Part shown: one piece after another, positions 1 to 8,923 of the stretch
Layout of the letters: each line of letters starts with the position of its first letter
How positions within the stretch are numbered: the stretch's first letter is position 1
Source of the DNA: Phycisphaerales bacterium
GTDB taxonomy: Bacteria; Planctomycetota; Phycisphaerae; Phycisphaerales; UBA1924
NCBI GenBank assembly: GCA_017642965.1
Contig: JAEPOJ010000006.1
Span: forward strand, 57,429-121,428
Length of the DNA stretch: 64,000 nucleotides
Direction of reading: 5' to 3'
The notes under the pieces: generated by a model
What the model was told of the DNA's origin: nothing
The model's input: only the letters and a program-made list of their open reading frames with translations
Database searches by the model: none
Program-made: the position numbers and the translations under genes

Positions 1-4
1 TACA

Positions 5-592
5 ATGATCACCATGGCGCCACAAGGCACACGAGAGAAGCTCATCGCTGCTGGGTTGGACCTGTTCTATCAGCACGGCTTCCACGCGCTGGGGCTCGAT
101 CGCATCCTCGATGCGGTCGGCACGACCAAGACCACCTTCTATAAGTACTTCGAGAGCAAGGAAGCGCTCGCACTCGCGTGCATCGAGCGGCGCGATGAGC
201 GCTGGCGCAAACGCCTCCCCCAACTCCTCCGCGAACGCGGCGGCGAAGACCCCATCAATCAGCTCCGCGCCGTTTGGAGCGTGTGGCGGGACTGGTTCGA
301 CGACATCCACTTCAACGGGTGCCTGTTCATCCACGCGTGCTCGGAGTTCCCCGACCCCAACGACCCATGCCATCAGGCCGCGTGGGCGAATGTCGACGCG
401 CTGCGGGGCATCGTGCGCAATCTCGCCGAACAGGCCGAGCTGAGCGACCCCGACGCGTTCGCGCAGGAGTACGGGCTGCTGATGCAGGGGGCGATCATCA
501 TGGAGGTGATCGACCGGCGCAACACCGCCGCGGATACCGCGGGGCGCGTGGGTGAGATGCTGATCGATCGCTACCGGGTCGTCACTGCATGA
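5..592 (+). CDS. TetR/AcrR family transcriptional regulator
   Basis: This is a one-component DNA-binding regulator of the TetR type. The N-terminal helix-turn-helix spans about residues 8-56, with recognition-helix region TTKTTFYKYFESKEAL. The rest is an all-helical ligand-binding/dimerisation domain containing FIHACSEFPDP. The length of 195 residues is normal for the family. The start lies 5 bases from the window edge, and a second ATG at 14 is also possible, so the promoter and true start cannot be judged. It converges on the metalloprotease gene, and its target genes are not visible here. The ligand is unknown. Confidence 0.85.
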   Translation: MITMAPQGTREKLIAAGLDLFYQHGFHALGLDRILDAVGTTKTTFYKYFESKEALALACIERRDERWRKRLPQLLRERGGEDPINQLRAVWSVWRDWFDDIHFNGCLFIHACSEFPDPNDPCHQAAWANVDALRGIVRNLAEQAELSDPDAFAQEYGLLMQGAIIMEVIDRRNTAADTAGRVGEMLIDRYRVVTA

Positions 593-620
593 AAAACGCC
601 CGGGCAGTCGCGCCCGGGCG
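592..620 (-). terminator. Rho-independent terminator of the metalloprotease gene
   Basis: A perfect 9-bp stem (597-605 with 612-620, loop 606-611) is followed on the minus strand by five T (596 to 592). It lies 35 bases past the minus-strand stop codon, between convergent genes. The T-run overlaps the stop codon of the TetR gene. Confidence 0.8.
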
Positions 621-654
621 TGTGGATGGCTGATGTTCTAACTCAGTGCGCGGC

Positions 655-3420
655 TCAGTCGCGACGGCTGTACGCCGCCTCCAGCGCCCGCTCGATCCGC
701 TCGTTCGCGTCACGCAGGTGGGCGGTGCTGTACGCGTCCATGCCCTTGGCCTTGGCGTAGAGCGTGGTCTTGGCCTGGATCTTCTGCAGCTCCTGACGCG
801 CCAGCGCCTGGATCGTCTGGCCGGATGCCCCGGGCCAGCGCATCCCCGTCGCCAGATCGATCATGCGGCTCAGGTGCGTGCTCTGCAGGTTGCGGTCCAG
901 CTGTGAGATCAGCGGGGTGCGGTTGGTGTACTCGCCGTCGATGTCCGGCAGGTCCCAGATGGCCTCGTGGAGCGTGTCGAAGATCTCAGGCACGGTGAGG
1001 GCATCCTCGCCCTCGGGCGTGCGGAGCTCGTTGTCCAGCACCCAGTTGAGGCGGGTGGGGTTCATGATGCCGGTCAGGGCCGAGGACTGGATGCCCAGCA
1101 CGCTCTGGGCGATCGGCCACGCGTGGGCGGTGCCGTAGCCGGAGTCGTACCAGTTGTCGCTCTGCAGGTAGGCGAGGGTCTTGGTGTCGAGCCCGTACGC
1201 GTCTGAGTTGAAGGCGTGCTCGGCGATGAACCGCAGCGCCCGGCGCTGCTGCTCGGCATCGACCGGGCGGATGGGCGCGACGGCATCAGGATCGCCCTTC
1301 ATCGAGCGGGTGATGTGGGCGCCGCCGACCCAGTGCATCGCCATGTTGACGGCCCCGGACTGGATGCCCAGCAGCTGCTGGTGCACCTGGCGGGCTTTCT
1401 GCCACGATTCGCCGTCCTCGACGACGGTGTCGAGCAGCTCGGCGCGGGCCTTGTTGATGAAGCGGATGCGCTGCTCGGCGAAGTCGATCGAATCGCGCCC
1501 CAGGTCCCAGGTCTTGGCCTGCGGGTCGGGGGAGAACGCGCCGTCCTCGGCCATGTAGGCGTGCTCGGGCATGGCCGCCTTCTTGGCGACCTCTTCGGGG
1601 TCGCCGAAGGTATAGTTCCACTCGATGGCCCACATGTCGTAGGGGCCGATGTCCATGGGCACGTACGGCCCCTGCACCAGCCCGTTGTCCGGGTCCTCAA
1701 CGATGATGTTGGTGAGGGCGTAATCCATCACGGTCGACTGGATGGGCTGATCGAAGCCATCGCTGTTCATCTCCGCGATCGAGTGCAGGGCCGAGCCCTT
1801 CCAGTTGTGGGTCATGCCCATGGTGTGCCCGACCTCGTGCATGACCACGTCTCGCAGAAGCGGGCCGACGAAGTCCTCAGGCAGCCCGTCGAGCATGGTG
1901 ACGTCGTCGCCCTTGTCCTTGAGCATGGTCCCGAGGTTGATGTCCATCGCCAGTCGGGCCGCGGCGATGTTGGCCGAGAGCCCGGGCAGCATCATGCACA
2001 TCGCGTGCGAGCCGTCGGCGTGATGATCGTCGTGGTGGTGGACGGTGCGGTGCACGTCCCAGACCATGGGCGAGAGAGTCTCGGGGGCGTCCGCCAGCAT
2101 CTCATCGAGATTGTCTGGCTGCTCAATGAGCGCCTTGGTCAGCATTGCGACGCGCTCGCGGTCGCCCGGCTCGGCCAGGATGACCCGCGGGTCCCACTCG
2201 GGGTACTCGGCCAGCCACCCCGCGAGCTCGGGCGAGATCACGCTCATCGCGTTGCTCGCCAGCTCGGTCTGGATGTACTGGTTGGCGTACGACCCGATGA
2301 AGCCCTCGTCCATGACGATGTCGGCCTCGTAGATCTCGCCCGTGTCCGGGTGGGTGTGCACCGGGCCGATGGCGAAGCCCATGCCCGCGTTTGTCCAGCG
2401 GACGAACGAGTAGCGCATGTCCTCGGGGTCGATGTCCATGTGCGCCCCAGAGCGTGCGTCCTGCTGGCGCACCTCGATGGCGTTGAGGATCCCGACCTGC
2501 TCGAAGGCCTTGTTCCAGGCGAGGATGCCGTCGCGCACCCAGCGCCGGTAGCGCAGGGGCGTGGTGTGCTCGATGTAGTAGACGATGGGTTCACGAGGCG
2601 GGCTCATCTTCAGCGACGGGTCCGCCTTCTCGATGTGCCAGCGGTTGGCGTAACGCACGATCTGCGAGTCGCCGTCGTTGATCGCCCGGTCCTCGTAGGA
2701 CTCGAAGTAGATCCCCACCCGGCGGTCCGCGACGCGCGGCTTGAAGCCCTTGGACTTCTCGGGCATGCCCAGCGAGTAGCGCACCTGCGCGAACTGCCCG
2801 TTCGCTCTGGGGAGCTCGAAGCCCAGCTCGACGTTGTTGGGGAAGACCTTGGCCTTGGTCAGCTTGGCCAGGCCCTGGTTGGCCCTGTTCAGGAAGCCGC
2901 CGATGAACTGCCCGGAGTTGCCCAGCAGCGCCCGGTCCAAATCGATGACCGGCCCGCCGCCCGGGCCCATGGCAACGATCGGCACCGAGAGCACCACGCG
3001 ATCGGTGTTCACCCGCTCTACGCCGGCCTTGGATTCCTGATCGCCGCTCGAGCGGACTGCGATGTTGGGCTCGATGAGCATCAGCTGATCGTTCCGCTTC
3101 GACCAGTACACGGTCTTGGTGGGCACCCCCACCGCGTCGTGCCAGATCGAGTACACGCCCGATTGCGGGTGGCCGGCGGCAACGGTCGCGACAAGATAGA
3201 ACCGCTGGCCCTCGAAGTTCTTGGGCAGCTCCGCCAGGACCTGGGCGTCCTTCTCACGCGTGTAGAGCGTGTAGAACTCGCTCTGCCCCGGCGCGACGGG
3301 CACCCGCTCGTAGCCCTTGACGGCGTCCTCGAACTTGCCCGGGGCTGCCCCGGCGCTGCCAATCAACGTTGCGATCGAGACCACTCCCAGCAGACTACCC
3401 ATCTTGACGCGCATGCTCAT
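655..3420 (-). CDS. Secreted zinc-dependent metalloprotease (metzincin-like)
   Basis: This is a predicted exported zinc protease of 921 residues. The active-site helix is HEVGHTMGMTHN, with His528, Glu529, His532 and His538 fitting HExxHxxGxxH, so the metzincin fold is likely. The long upstream region with its own conserved-looking domains matches the large bacterial zinc-dependent metalloproteases carrying DUF5117/DUF4953-type regions (family named from memory). A signal peptide (MSMRVKMGSLLGVVSIATLI...) covers residues 1-25. The start at 3420 was chosen over 3459 because AGAGGA at 3428-3433 is spaced 7 bases from it and it begins the signal peptide. There is no dockerin tail, unlike the secreted proteins downstream in the cluster. 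It is a single gene with its own terminator. The substrate is unknown. Confidence 0.85.
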   Translation of the reverse strand: MSMRVKMGSLLGVVSIATLIGSAGAAPGKFEDAVKGYERVPVAPGQSEFYTLYTREKDAQVLAELPKNFEGQRFYLVATVAAGHPQSGVYSIWHDAVGVPTKTVYWSKRNDQLMLIEPNIAVRSSGDQESKAGVERVNTDRVVLSVPIVAMGPGGGPVIDLDRALLGNSGQFIGGFLNRANQGLAKLTKAKVFPNNVELGFELPRANGQFAQVRYSLGMPEKSKGFKPRVADRRVGIYFESYEDRAINDGDSQIVRYANRWHIEKADPSLKMSPPREPIVYYIEHTTPLRYRRWVRDGILAWNKAFEQVGILNAIEVRQQDARSGAHMDIDPEDMRYSFVRWTNAGMGFAIGPVHTHPDTGEIYEADIVMDEGFIGSYANQYIQTELASNAMSVISPELAGWLAEYPEWDPRVILAEPGDRERVAMLTKALIEQPDNLDEMLADAPETLSPMVWDVHRTVHHHDDHHADGSHAMCMMLPGLSANIAAARLAMDINLGTMLKDKGDDVTMLDGLPEDFVGPLLRDVVMHEVGHTMGMTHNWKGSALHSIAEMNSDGFDQPIQSTVMDYALTNIIVEDPDNGLVQGPYVPMDIGPYDMWAIEWNYTFGDPEEVAKKAAMPEHAYMAEDGAFSPDPQAKTWDLGRDSIDFAEQRIRFINKARAELLDTVVEDGESWQKARQVHQQLLGIQSGAVNMAMHWVGGAHITRSMKGDPDAVAPIRPVDAEQQRRALRFIAEHAFNSDAYGLDTKTLAYLQSDNWYDSGYGTAHAWPIAQSVLGIQSSALTGIMNPTRLNWVLDNELRTPEGEDALTVPEIFDTLHEAIWDLPDIDGEYTNRTPLISQLDRNLQSTHLSRMIDLATGMRWPGASGQTIQALARQELQKIQAKTTLYAKAKGMDAYSTAHLRDANERIERALEAAYSRRD

Positions 3421-3455
3421 CTCTGAATCCTCTTTGACCCGGTTGTCATCGGTAA

Positions 3456-3480
3456 ACACGGGCCCAGAGCGGGCCCGTGT
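3456..3480 (-). terminator. Terminator-like hairpin after the 3551-4171 gene
   Basis: A perfect 10-bp stem (3456-3465 with 3471-3480, loop AGAGC) is followed on the minus strand by a short TTTA. It lies between the stop codon of the upstream gene and the start of the metalloprotease. The T-tract is weak, so termination may be partial. Confidence 0.6.
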
Positions 3481-3550
3481 GTGTGTACCGAACTGTTATC
3501 GTTCAGGATGCGTGAGAAATCAAACGAAAACCGGCCCGCGTGGGGAAGTT

Positions 3551-4171
3551 TCAGTCATCGCTGGGCGTGGGGCGAGGGTTGATCATGCTCGTACGCAACG
3601 CGAGGAGGGCGCGCGAGCCGGGCGCCCCCAGATCCCCGAGGTCCATGACGATCACGCCGCCCGGCGCGGTGGTGTACGCGGTCGTGAAGACGAGCTCGCT
3701 CGGGGTCTGCGACGAGTCAACCTCGGCATGGCTGATCTCGAGCGCTACACGCAGGACGTACTTGTCCTTAATCTCGATCACGCTGGGCGAGATTGCCGCG
3801 TCGAAGATCCGGTCGCCGAGCTTGACCGACAGGTGCCCCGACTCTGCGTGCTGCACCAGCATCGCGGGTGTGCGCACGTGGGCGCCCCCGCTCGAGCGTA
3901 ATCCGTCGGCCTGTGTCATCAAGGCCCTGAAGGCGTTGTCATCCATGGTCTCGCCGGGCATGGGGAGCGACGCGATCGGTGCGCTCGTCTGATCGCTCTC
4001 GATCAGCACGGCCTGCACCAGGATCGAACGAGGATCGTTGTTGATCCCCTTGATCGCGTCGTAGCTGCGCGAGATGCCGCCGCCCATGAGCGACCCGATG
4101 ATGAACGAGAACCCGCCGGCGATGATGACGAACGCGAGGGTAAACTTGGCGAGAGGGATAGCCTTGGACAT
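3551..4171 (-). CDS. Membrane-anchored protein with secretin-like sequence features
   Basis: This 206-residue protein has one N-terminal transmembrane segment (about residues 8-29), and the remainder is probably periplasmic. A strong CAGGAG lies 6 bases before the ATG. I do not recognise a named family. The order of elements recalls the beta-domain region of type II/III secretins: a strand region (ILVQAVLIESDQ), then HVRTPAMLV, a Gly-rich turn, ISPSVIEIKDKYVLRVALEI and a final GGVIVMDLGDL. In secretins, a TP motif, a conserved P-x-V strand and a Gly-rich hydrophobic strand occur in this order. It is much shorter than a secretin and lacks the repeated N domains. The similarity is a by-eye inference. 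It sits alone between terminators. Confidence 0.55.
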   Translation of the reverse strand: MSKAIPLAKFTLAFVIIAGGFSFIIGSLMGGGISRSYDAIKGINNDPRSILVQAVLIESDQTSAPIASLPMPGETMDDNAFRALMTQADGLRSSGGAHVRTPAMLVQHAESGHLSVKLGDRIFDAAISPSVIEIKDKYVLRVALEISHAEVDSSQTPSELVFTTAYTTAPGGVIVMDLGDLGAPGSRALLALRTSMINPRPTPSDD

Positions 4172-4314
4172 GCGTGTCTCCTGTGCGTTGGGCGGCTCCC
4201 GCGGCGCTCAAGGACATCACATGAATCGCGCCGAGGGAGGAGCGCGTGTTGCGGAGTTGTACGCACGCGAGCGCGCAGGGTTTGCGAGAATTCGTTTCAA
4301 CTGAGGCGTGATCG

Positions 4315-4351
4315 AAAAAAACCGCCAGGCACGACGCCGAGCTGCCGGGTG
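4315..4351 (-). terminator. Rho-independent terminator of the beta-helix protein gene
   Basis: A 9-bp stem with one mismatch and one G-U pair (4323-4331 with 4343-4351) is followed on the minus strand by seven T (4321 to 4315). It lies 28 bases past the stop codon of the gene ending at 4379. Confidence 0.7.
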
Positions 4352-4378
4352 TGATCGGGAACAACTTCTCGGGCTGCC

Positions 4379-5932
4379 TTATGGGCAGCCGGCGCCGTAC
4401 GCGCTGAGGAAAACGCTGACATCGAAGAAGTTCAGCACGCCGTCGCCGTTGAGATCCGCGACGCACGGCTGCTCGCAGACCGCCGTGTCGCAGTCGGTGC
4501 CGTCACCCAGGTAGGTCCCGCCGACCGCGATCGCAACCGCTTCGCTCAGCACCGCGCACCCACCATCGGGCAGACAGACCGCGCCGACCGGGTCGCCGAC
4601 GATACCGCACCCGGAGAGGTTCGACGCGATCAGTGATCCGGTGTAGTTGAACTCGTCGGGCGAGTTGTCACACAGCGTCGAATCCGAGTACACCGCGACC
4701 CCTGCGCTCTGGACATAGAACCCACCACCCTCCGTGCCGGCATGGTTCTCGTTCATGTCGCAACGCTCAAGCACGGCGGTCTGCTCTTCGATGTGGGCAC
4801 CCCCGCCCGTGCCCGTCGCGGTGTTGTTGGTGAACGGGCAGTCGGTCAACGTCGCGCCGTTGCCTCCGATCCACGCGCCCCCGCCGTTGCCGCCCGCGAT
4901 GTTGCCAGTGAAGCTCGTGTTCTGGATGTCGATCGTCTGATCCGTCCAGAGCCCGCCGCCATTGCCCGCTGTGTCGTTGTCCTCAATCGTGCAATCAGTG
5001 ACGAGCCCGCCCGAGCCCATGGCGACGCCGCCGCCGTTGCCAAGCGCCGTGTTGCCCGTGATGCTCGATCCGCTGATCGAAGAATCGGTGCCGATGAAGA
5101 CCCCGCCGCCGTTGGCGTCTGTGTGGTTGCCTGCAATGGTCGAGTTGGTGATCGTAAGCCCTTTGATCGCGTTGATCGCGCCCGCGCCGCTCGTTGCGGT
5201 GTTCATCATGAACTGGCAGTCGTCGAGGACGGTGCCCTCGAAGCTGTGCGTGATTGCGCCGCTCGTCACACCCGAGTTGTTCATAAATGTCGAGCCGATG
5301 ATGCGGTGTGTGACATTGATGCTCGAATCGAAAAACAAGAGTGCGCCAGCACCCTCGCTCGATGTGTTGCCATCGAACACACAATCGATGATATCGAGGC
5401 CCTCATCGTTGTTGGACAGGGCCCGGACGCGTATGGCCCCGGCATCGCCGCCGCTGTTGCCGACGAATGTGCACCGGATCATCGACGATTCACGAACCGG
5501 AAGACTCAACACGCCCGCGATGGTCCCGGTGTTGTTGACGAATGAGCAGTCCACAAAGCTGAAGTCATCGACCCCGATCCCGCTGGTGTAGACCCCGCTG
5601 GTCCCTGAGCCGTTGGCGAAGGTGAGCTGCTCATAGGTGACGAAGGTATTTCCCGACTGGTTGATGAGGACCTGCGCACCGCCGCCATCGATCGTGGTGA
5701 CCGCCGCGCCATCAACGCCGCGGATCGTCAGGTCCTTGCCCAAGATAGAGATCGGCGCGTATGTCCCTGCCGAGACAAGGATCACATCGCCGTCCGTGGA
5801 CGCGTCGATCGCGGCCTGGATGGTCGGGTACTCGCCCGGGACCAGCCGGTCGGCGCCGGACGCGACGCTGCTGGCGAGCAGCAGAATTGACACAAGGGTA
5901 AACCTACAGGTTCTCATATCAGCCATGGACAT
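4379..5932 (-). CDS. Secreted right-handed beta-helix protein with C-terminal dockerin-like repeat
   Basis: This is a 517-residue exported protein. The signal peptide lies within residues 1-27 (TLVSILLLASSVASGA). YPTIQAAIDASTDGDVI is the classic opening of pectin-lyase-like parallel beta-helices. About fifteen coils rich in Asn, Gly and Thr follow (recurring NNTATGTGGGA-type turns) to about residue 440. The C-terminus carries one calcium-loop motif, DLNGDGVLNFFDVSVFL, and ends AGCP. AGAGAGG 8 bases upstream supports the start at 5932. Beta-helix proteins often bind or cleave polysaccharide, but no catalytic residues are evident, so a structural or adhesive role is equally possible. It shares its tail with the next three secreted genes. 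Confidence 0.85.
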   Translation of the reverse strand: MSMADMRTCRFTLVSILLLASSVASGADRLVPGEYPTIQAAIDASTDGDVILVSAGTYAPISILGKDLTIRGVDGAAVTTIDGGGAQVLINQSGNTFVTYEQLTFANGSGTSGVYTSGIGVDDFSFVDCSFVNNTGTIAGVLSLPVRESSMIRCTFVGNSGGDAGAIRVRALSNNDEGLDIIDCVFDGNTSSEGAGALLFFDSSINVTHRIIGSTFMNNSGVTSGAITHSFEGTVLDDCQFMMNTATSGAGAINAIKGLTITNSTIAGNHTDANGGGVFIGTDSSISGSSITGNTALGNGGGVAMGSGGLVTDCTIEDNDTAGNGGGLWTDQTIDIQNTSFTGNIAGGNGGGAWIGGNGATLTDCPFTNNTATGTGGGAHIEEQTAVLERCDMNENHAGTEGGGFYVQSAGVAVYSDSTLCDNSPDEFNYTGSLIASNLSGCGIVGDPVGAVCLPDGGCAVLSEAVAIAVGGTYLGDGTDCDTAVCEQPCVADLNGDGVLNFFDVSVFLSAYGAGCP

Positions 5933-6091
5933 CGTTCAGACCTCTCTGCAGGATCAGATCTCATGGCGGCACGATCCCGGCGTGACGCCCACACTCCAGT
6001 AGAAGCGACAACCGGTCTCTCAGCGCCCGAAAAGCGAGAGAACCGCTGAAAAAGCGGTGCAACACGCTTCTCATCTGGGTTATGTACCCAT

Positions 6092-6117
6092 AAAAAAGAC
6101 CCGCACCATGGCGGGTC
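6092..6117 (-). terminator. Rho-independent terminator of the beta-propeller gene
   Basis: A perfect 7-bp stem (6098-6104 with 6111-6117, loop ACCATG) is followed on the minus strand by six T (6097 to 6092), 26 bases past the stop codon. Confidence 0.8.
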
Positions 6118-6142
6118 GGTTGATTCCAGTTGATCAGTGTGG

Positions 6143-8692
6143 TCACGGGCAGCCGGCGTTGAATGCAACCAGGAACGCGGATACATCAAAGAAGTTCAGC
6201 ATACCATCGTTGTTGTAATCCACGCTCAGGTCGCTCGCGTTGTAGCGGGCGAGGAACTCCGAGACATCGAAGAAGTTCAGCTCGCCGAACGGCTCCGCGA
6301 GGTCCGCGTCGTTGCATGCGCCACCGAGCGAGAGGATCGCCATGCCGTCGCCGATCGGGGCGGAGACCACGAGCGTGTTGCCGTCGTCGCTGCTGGCCAG
6401 CGCTGATGGGCCGACCCCGAGCACGTACGCGTCGAGGTTGGCGTAGGTGTCCGCGTCCATGACGAGGATGGTGCCGTTCTGTGACATCGAAAAACCGTCG
6501 GGGCCACCAAGGGTCGTGCTGACGAGCCCGTGCGCGATCCGCACGGTGTTGGTCGCCTCGTCGTAGCTGAGCCCGACCGGCGCGTTGCCGAAGTTGCGAA
6601 CGTTAAGGAGCGAGCCGCTCACGCTGTCGTAGGTCGCGACCTGCGTATCACCCCAGTTGTTCACCCAGAGCTTGCCGTTCCCATCGTCCACGACCTGCCA
6701 GGGCGAATCGCCGACCGGCAGCGTCGCCAGCGGCGACACACTCAGCCCGCTGACCGTGTAGAAGCTCACGGTGTCGTCGTTGCGGTTGCTCACGTACATG
6801 CGCGAGCCGTCGGGCGAAAAGCTGACCATGGTCGGGAAGTCGCCCGCGGGCACGCTGCCAACCAGCGTCCACGTCGCGGTGTCGATGATGGAGACGACAT
6901 CATCGAAGCTGCCCGCAACGGCGAGGATCGACCCGTCCGGGCTCAGCGTGATCCCGGAGTTCTGCGAGAAGCTGTAGCCCACGCCGCCCATGTTGCCGGT
7001 CAGGATCTTGGGCCCCTCGACGCTCATGGTGTTCAGGTTGATCCGCCACACGCCGTCGCCGCTGGCAACGACGCCGAGGTACGCGTAGTTGCCGTCCGGG
7101 CTGATTGCCACGGACCCGGCCCGGCGCGAGATCGGGATGTTGGTGCTCGTGGCGGTCGCGAGGTCAACGACCGTCGCGAAGTCCGAGTCGAGGTTGCCCA
7201 CCACGGCCTTGGTGCCGTCGGGCGTGACCGCGACCGCGCTGGGGCGTTCGCCCACGGGCGCGCTGCCGAGGAGCGTGCCCGTCGCGGTATCGACGATCGC
7301 CGCGTTATCCGAGAAGATCGAGACCCCCACCGCGGTCGAACCGTCCGGCGTGATCGCGATGGTGCGGCAGCGGTCACCCTCGATCTCCGGCCCGGTCCGC
7401 ATGATCCCGGTCAGCGACCCCATCGAGCCCTCAACGTCCGCCACGACCAGATCGTCGCCGAACGTCGTCGAGCACATGGCCGCCTGATACTCCGTCGGGG
7501 ACAGCGCCCCGTGCTCCGTGGAAACCACGTTGTTGACCTGTCGCACGAGCAGGCCCGTCGTCATATCGATGATGGCCCCGCGGAAGCCCACGCACACGGC
7601 GTAGCGTCCGTCGAACGTCGTCAGCAGCTCGTTGATGCTCGCGGTGTCGCGCGAGGGGCCGAAGGTGCCGTTCACGACGTCGAGCACACGGGCCGCGTTC
7701 TGGATCGCGACCACCGCGACCGAGCCGCTGTCGTTGAGCGTCACCGGCCCCCAGAGATCAAACCCCGGGCTGATCGTGCTTGTGACCGTTCCCGTCGCGG
7801 TATCCACGACGGTGATCTCTCGCGCGCTGAAGCTGTGCGTGATCAGGGCCGTTGACCCGTCGCCGGACACCGCCAGGCCCGCCGGCGAATCGGCGATCGC
7901 GGTCCGGTCGACGCTGCCTGTCCGCACGTCGATGATCTGCATCTCGTCTGCGCCCACGTCCGCGTTGATCACGCGGTCGTCGTCGAGGAAGAAGAACTTG
8001 GAGTACTGCAATGAGGTCGCGGGCGGCTCGAACGAGAAGCTCAGGCGCACGCCGTAGCCGATGTTGTCGATCACCCGATCAACGCTCGCGTTGGCGATAT
8101 CGATCACGGCGAGCTGCGCATCGAACCCGACCGCGACCGCGGCCACATCGCCCGCCGGCGAGATCGCGACGTATCCGGGGTTCGCGCCGACGGGAATCAC
8201 CGCGGTCTCGGTCATGCTGCCCAGATCAACGATCGATACGGTGTCGTTGTCGATGTTCGCGACGACCGCGGTGTTGCCGTCGGGCGTGATGGCGACGGAC
8301 TGGGCCGCACCGGAGACCGGGACCGCGCCGATGAACGCGAGCGTGTCGGCATCCCACAGGATGAGATTGCGGCTCTCGCGGTGCGCGATCACGATCGTGC
8401 TCCCGTCGGGCGTGTACGCGACATCGCTGGGCGCGTCGCCCTCGGGGTCGCTGCCCGTAAGCACGAACTGCGCATCGGGAGCGCCCTCGAACGAGTTCGT
8501 GTTCTTCTCTTCAAATACCGGACCAGCGGGATGACCCGCGATGCGCATCAGATCGAGCGCTCGTGCTGGCAGCAACTCATGCGTCTCCACGACGTGATCA
8601 CCGTCCAGGTGATCGGCGAGCGCGGGGGTGGCAGTGAACGACAAAGACGCGGCGATCAACGCCACGCGACGCGAGTAACGAAAATCAATCAT
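6143..8692 (-). CDS. Secreted YVTN-type beta-propeller protein with dockerin-like tail
   Basis: This is an 849-residue exported protein. The signal peptide covers about residues 1-26, ending TPALA. Residues about 90-780 contain many blade repeats of the form VAITPDGNTAVVAN..VSIVDL, typical of YVTN/Lactonase-like propellers, enough for two propellers. The C-terminus has two FFDVS motifs. The first has lost its Asp-x-Asn-x-Asp-Gly calcium loop (FGELNFFDVSEFL). The second is intact ([16 protein letters not shown]) and ends AGCP. GAAAGGGA precedes the ATG. Propellers of this type usually mediate surface binding or partner recognition, and no enzyme motif is visible. It has its own terminator, so it is probably monocistronic. 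Confidence 0.85.
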   Translation of the reverse strand: MIDFRYSRRVALIAASLSFTATPALADHLDGDHVVETHELLPARALDLMRIAGHPAGPVFEEKNTNSFEGAPDAQFVLTGSDPEGDAPSDVAYTPDGSTIVIAHRESRNLILWDADTLAFIGAVPVSGAAQSVAITPDGNTAVVANIDNDTVSIVDLGSMTETAVIPVGANPGYVAISPAGDVAAVAVGFDAQLAVIDIANASVDRVIDNIGYGVRLSFSFEPPATSLQYSKFFFLDDDRVINADVGADEMQIIDVRTGSVDRTAIADSPAGLAVSGDGSTALITHSFSAREITVVDTATGTVTSTISPGFDLWGPVTLNDSGSVAVVAIQNAARVLDVVNGTFGPSRDTASINELLTTFDGRYAVCVGFRGAIIDMTTGLLVRQVNNVVSTEHGALSPTEYQAAMCSTTFGDDLVVADVEGSMGSLTGIMRTGPEIEGDRCRTIAITPDGSTAVGVSIFSDNAAIVDTATGTLLGSAPVGERPSAVAVTPDGTKAVVGNLDSDFATVVDLATATSTNIPISRRAGSVAISPDGNYAYLGVVASGDGVWRINLNTMSVEGPKILTGNMGGVGYSFSQNSGITLSPDGSILAVAGSFDDVVSIIDTATWTLVGSVPAGDFPTMVSFSPDGSRMYVSNRNDDTVSFYTVSGLSVSPLATLPVGDSPWQVVDDGNGKLWVNNWGDTQVATYDSVSGSLLNVRNFGNAPVGLSYDEATNTVRIAHGLVSTTLGGPDGFSMSQNGTILVMDADTYANLDAYVLGVGPSALASSDDGNTLVVSAPIGDGMAILSLGGACNDADLAEPFGELNFFDVSEFLARYNASDLSVDYNNDGMLNFFDVSAFLVAFNAGCP

Positions 8693-8867
8693 GATGGGTC
8701 CCTTTCACGAAAATTAGCAAGAGTTTGCACCGACACACTAACTCATCCGATGCCGATCCCGCAAGCAAAACCCACCGCAAAGGGACGGGAAGTTCGCAAG
8801 AAACATTTCGCGGCCTGATCGCCTCGCCGGGTGCGCGACCTCGTTTCAAAAACGCACAAGCACTACT

Positions 8868-8895
8868 AAAAACCGCCCGGCACGTTGCCGGGCGG
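8868..8895 (-). terminator. Rho-independent terminator of the trypsin-like protease gene
   Basis: A perfect 10-bp GC-rich stem (8873-8882 with 8886-8895, loop CGT) is followed on the minus strand by five T (8872 to 8868), 28 bases past the stop codon. Confidence 0.85.
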
Positions 8896-8923
8896 CTGCA
8901 TGTGATCTGCGAATCTTCAGGCC

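Noticed and set aside
1216..3426. A 736-codon open frame on the plus strand
   Set aside because: It is antisense to the metalloprotease, whose HExxH site, signal peptide, Shine-Dalgarno and terminator are clear. Long antisense frames are expected in GC-rich codons, and its translation is Arg/Val/Ala-rich without domains.
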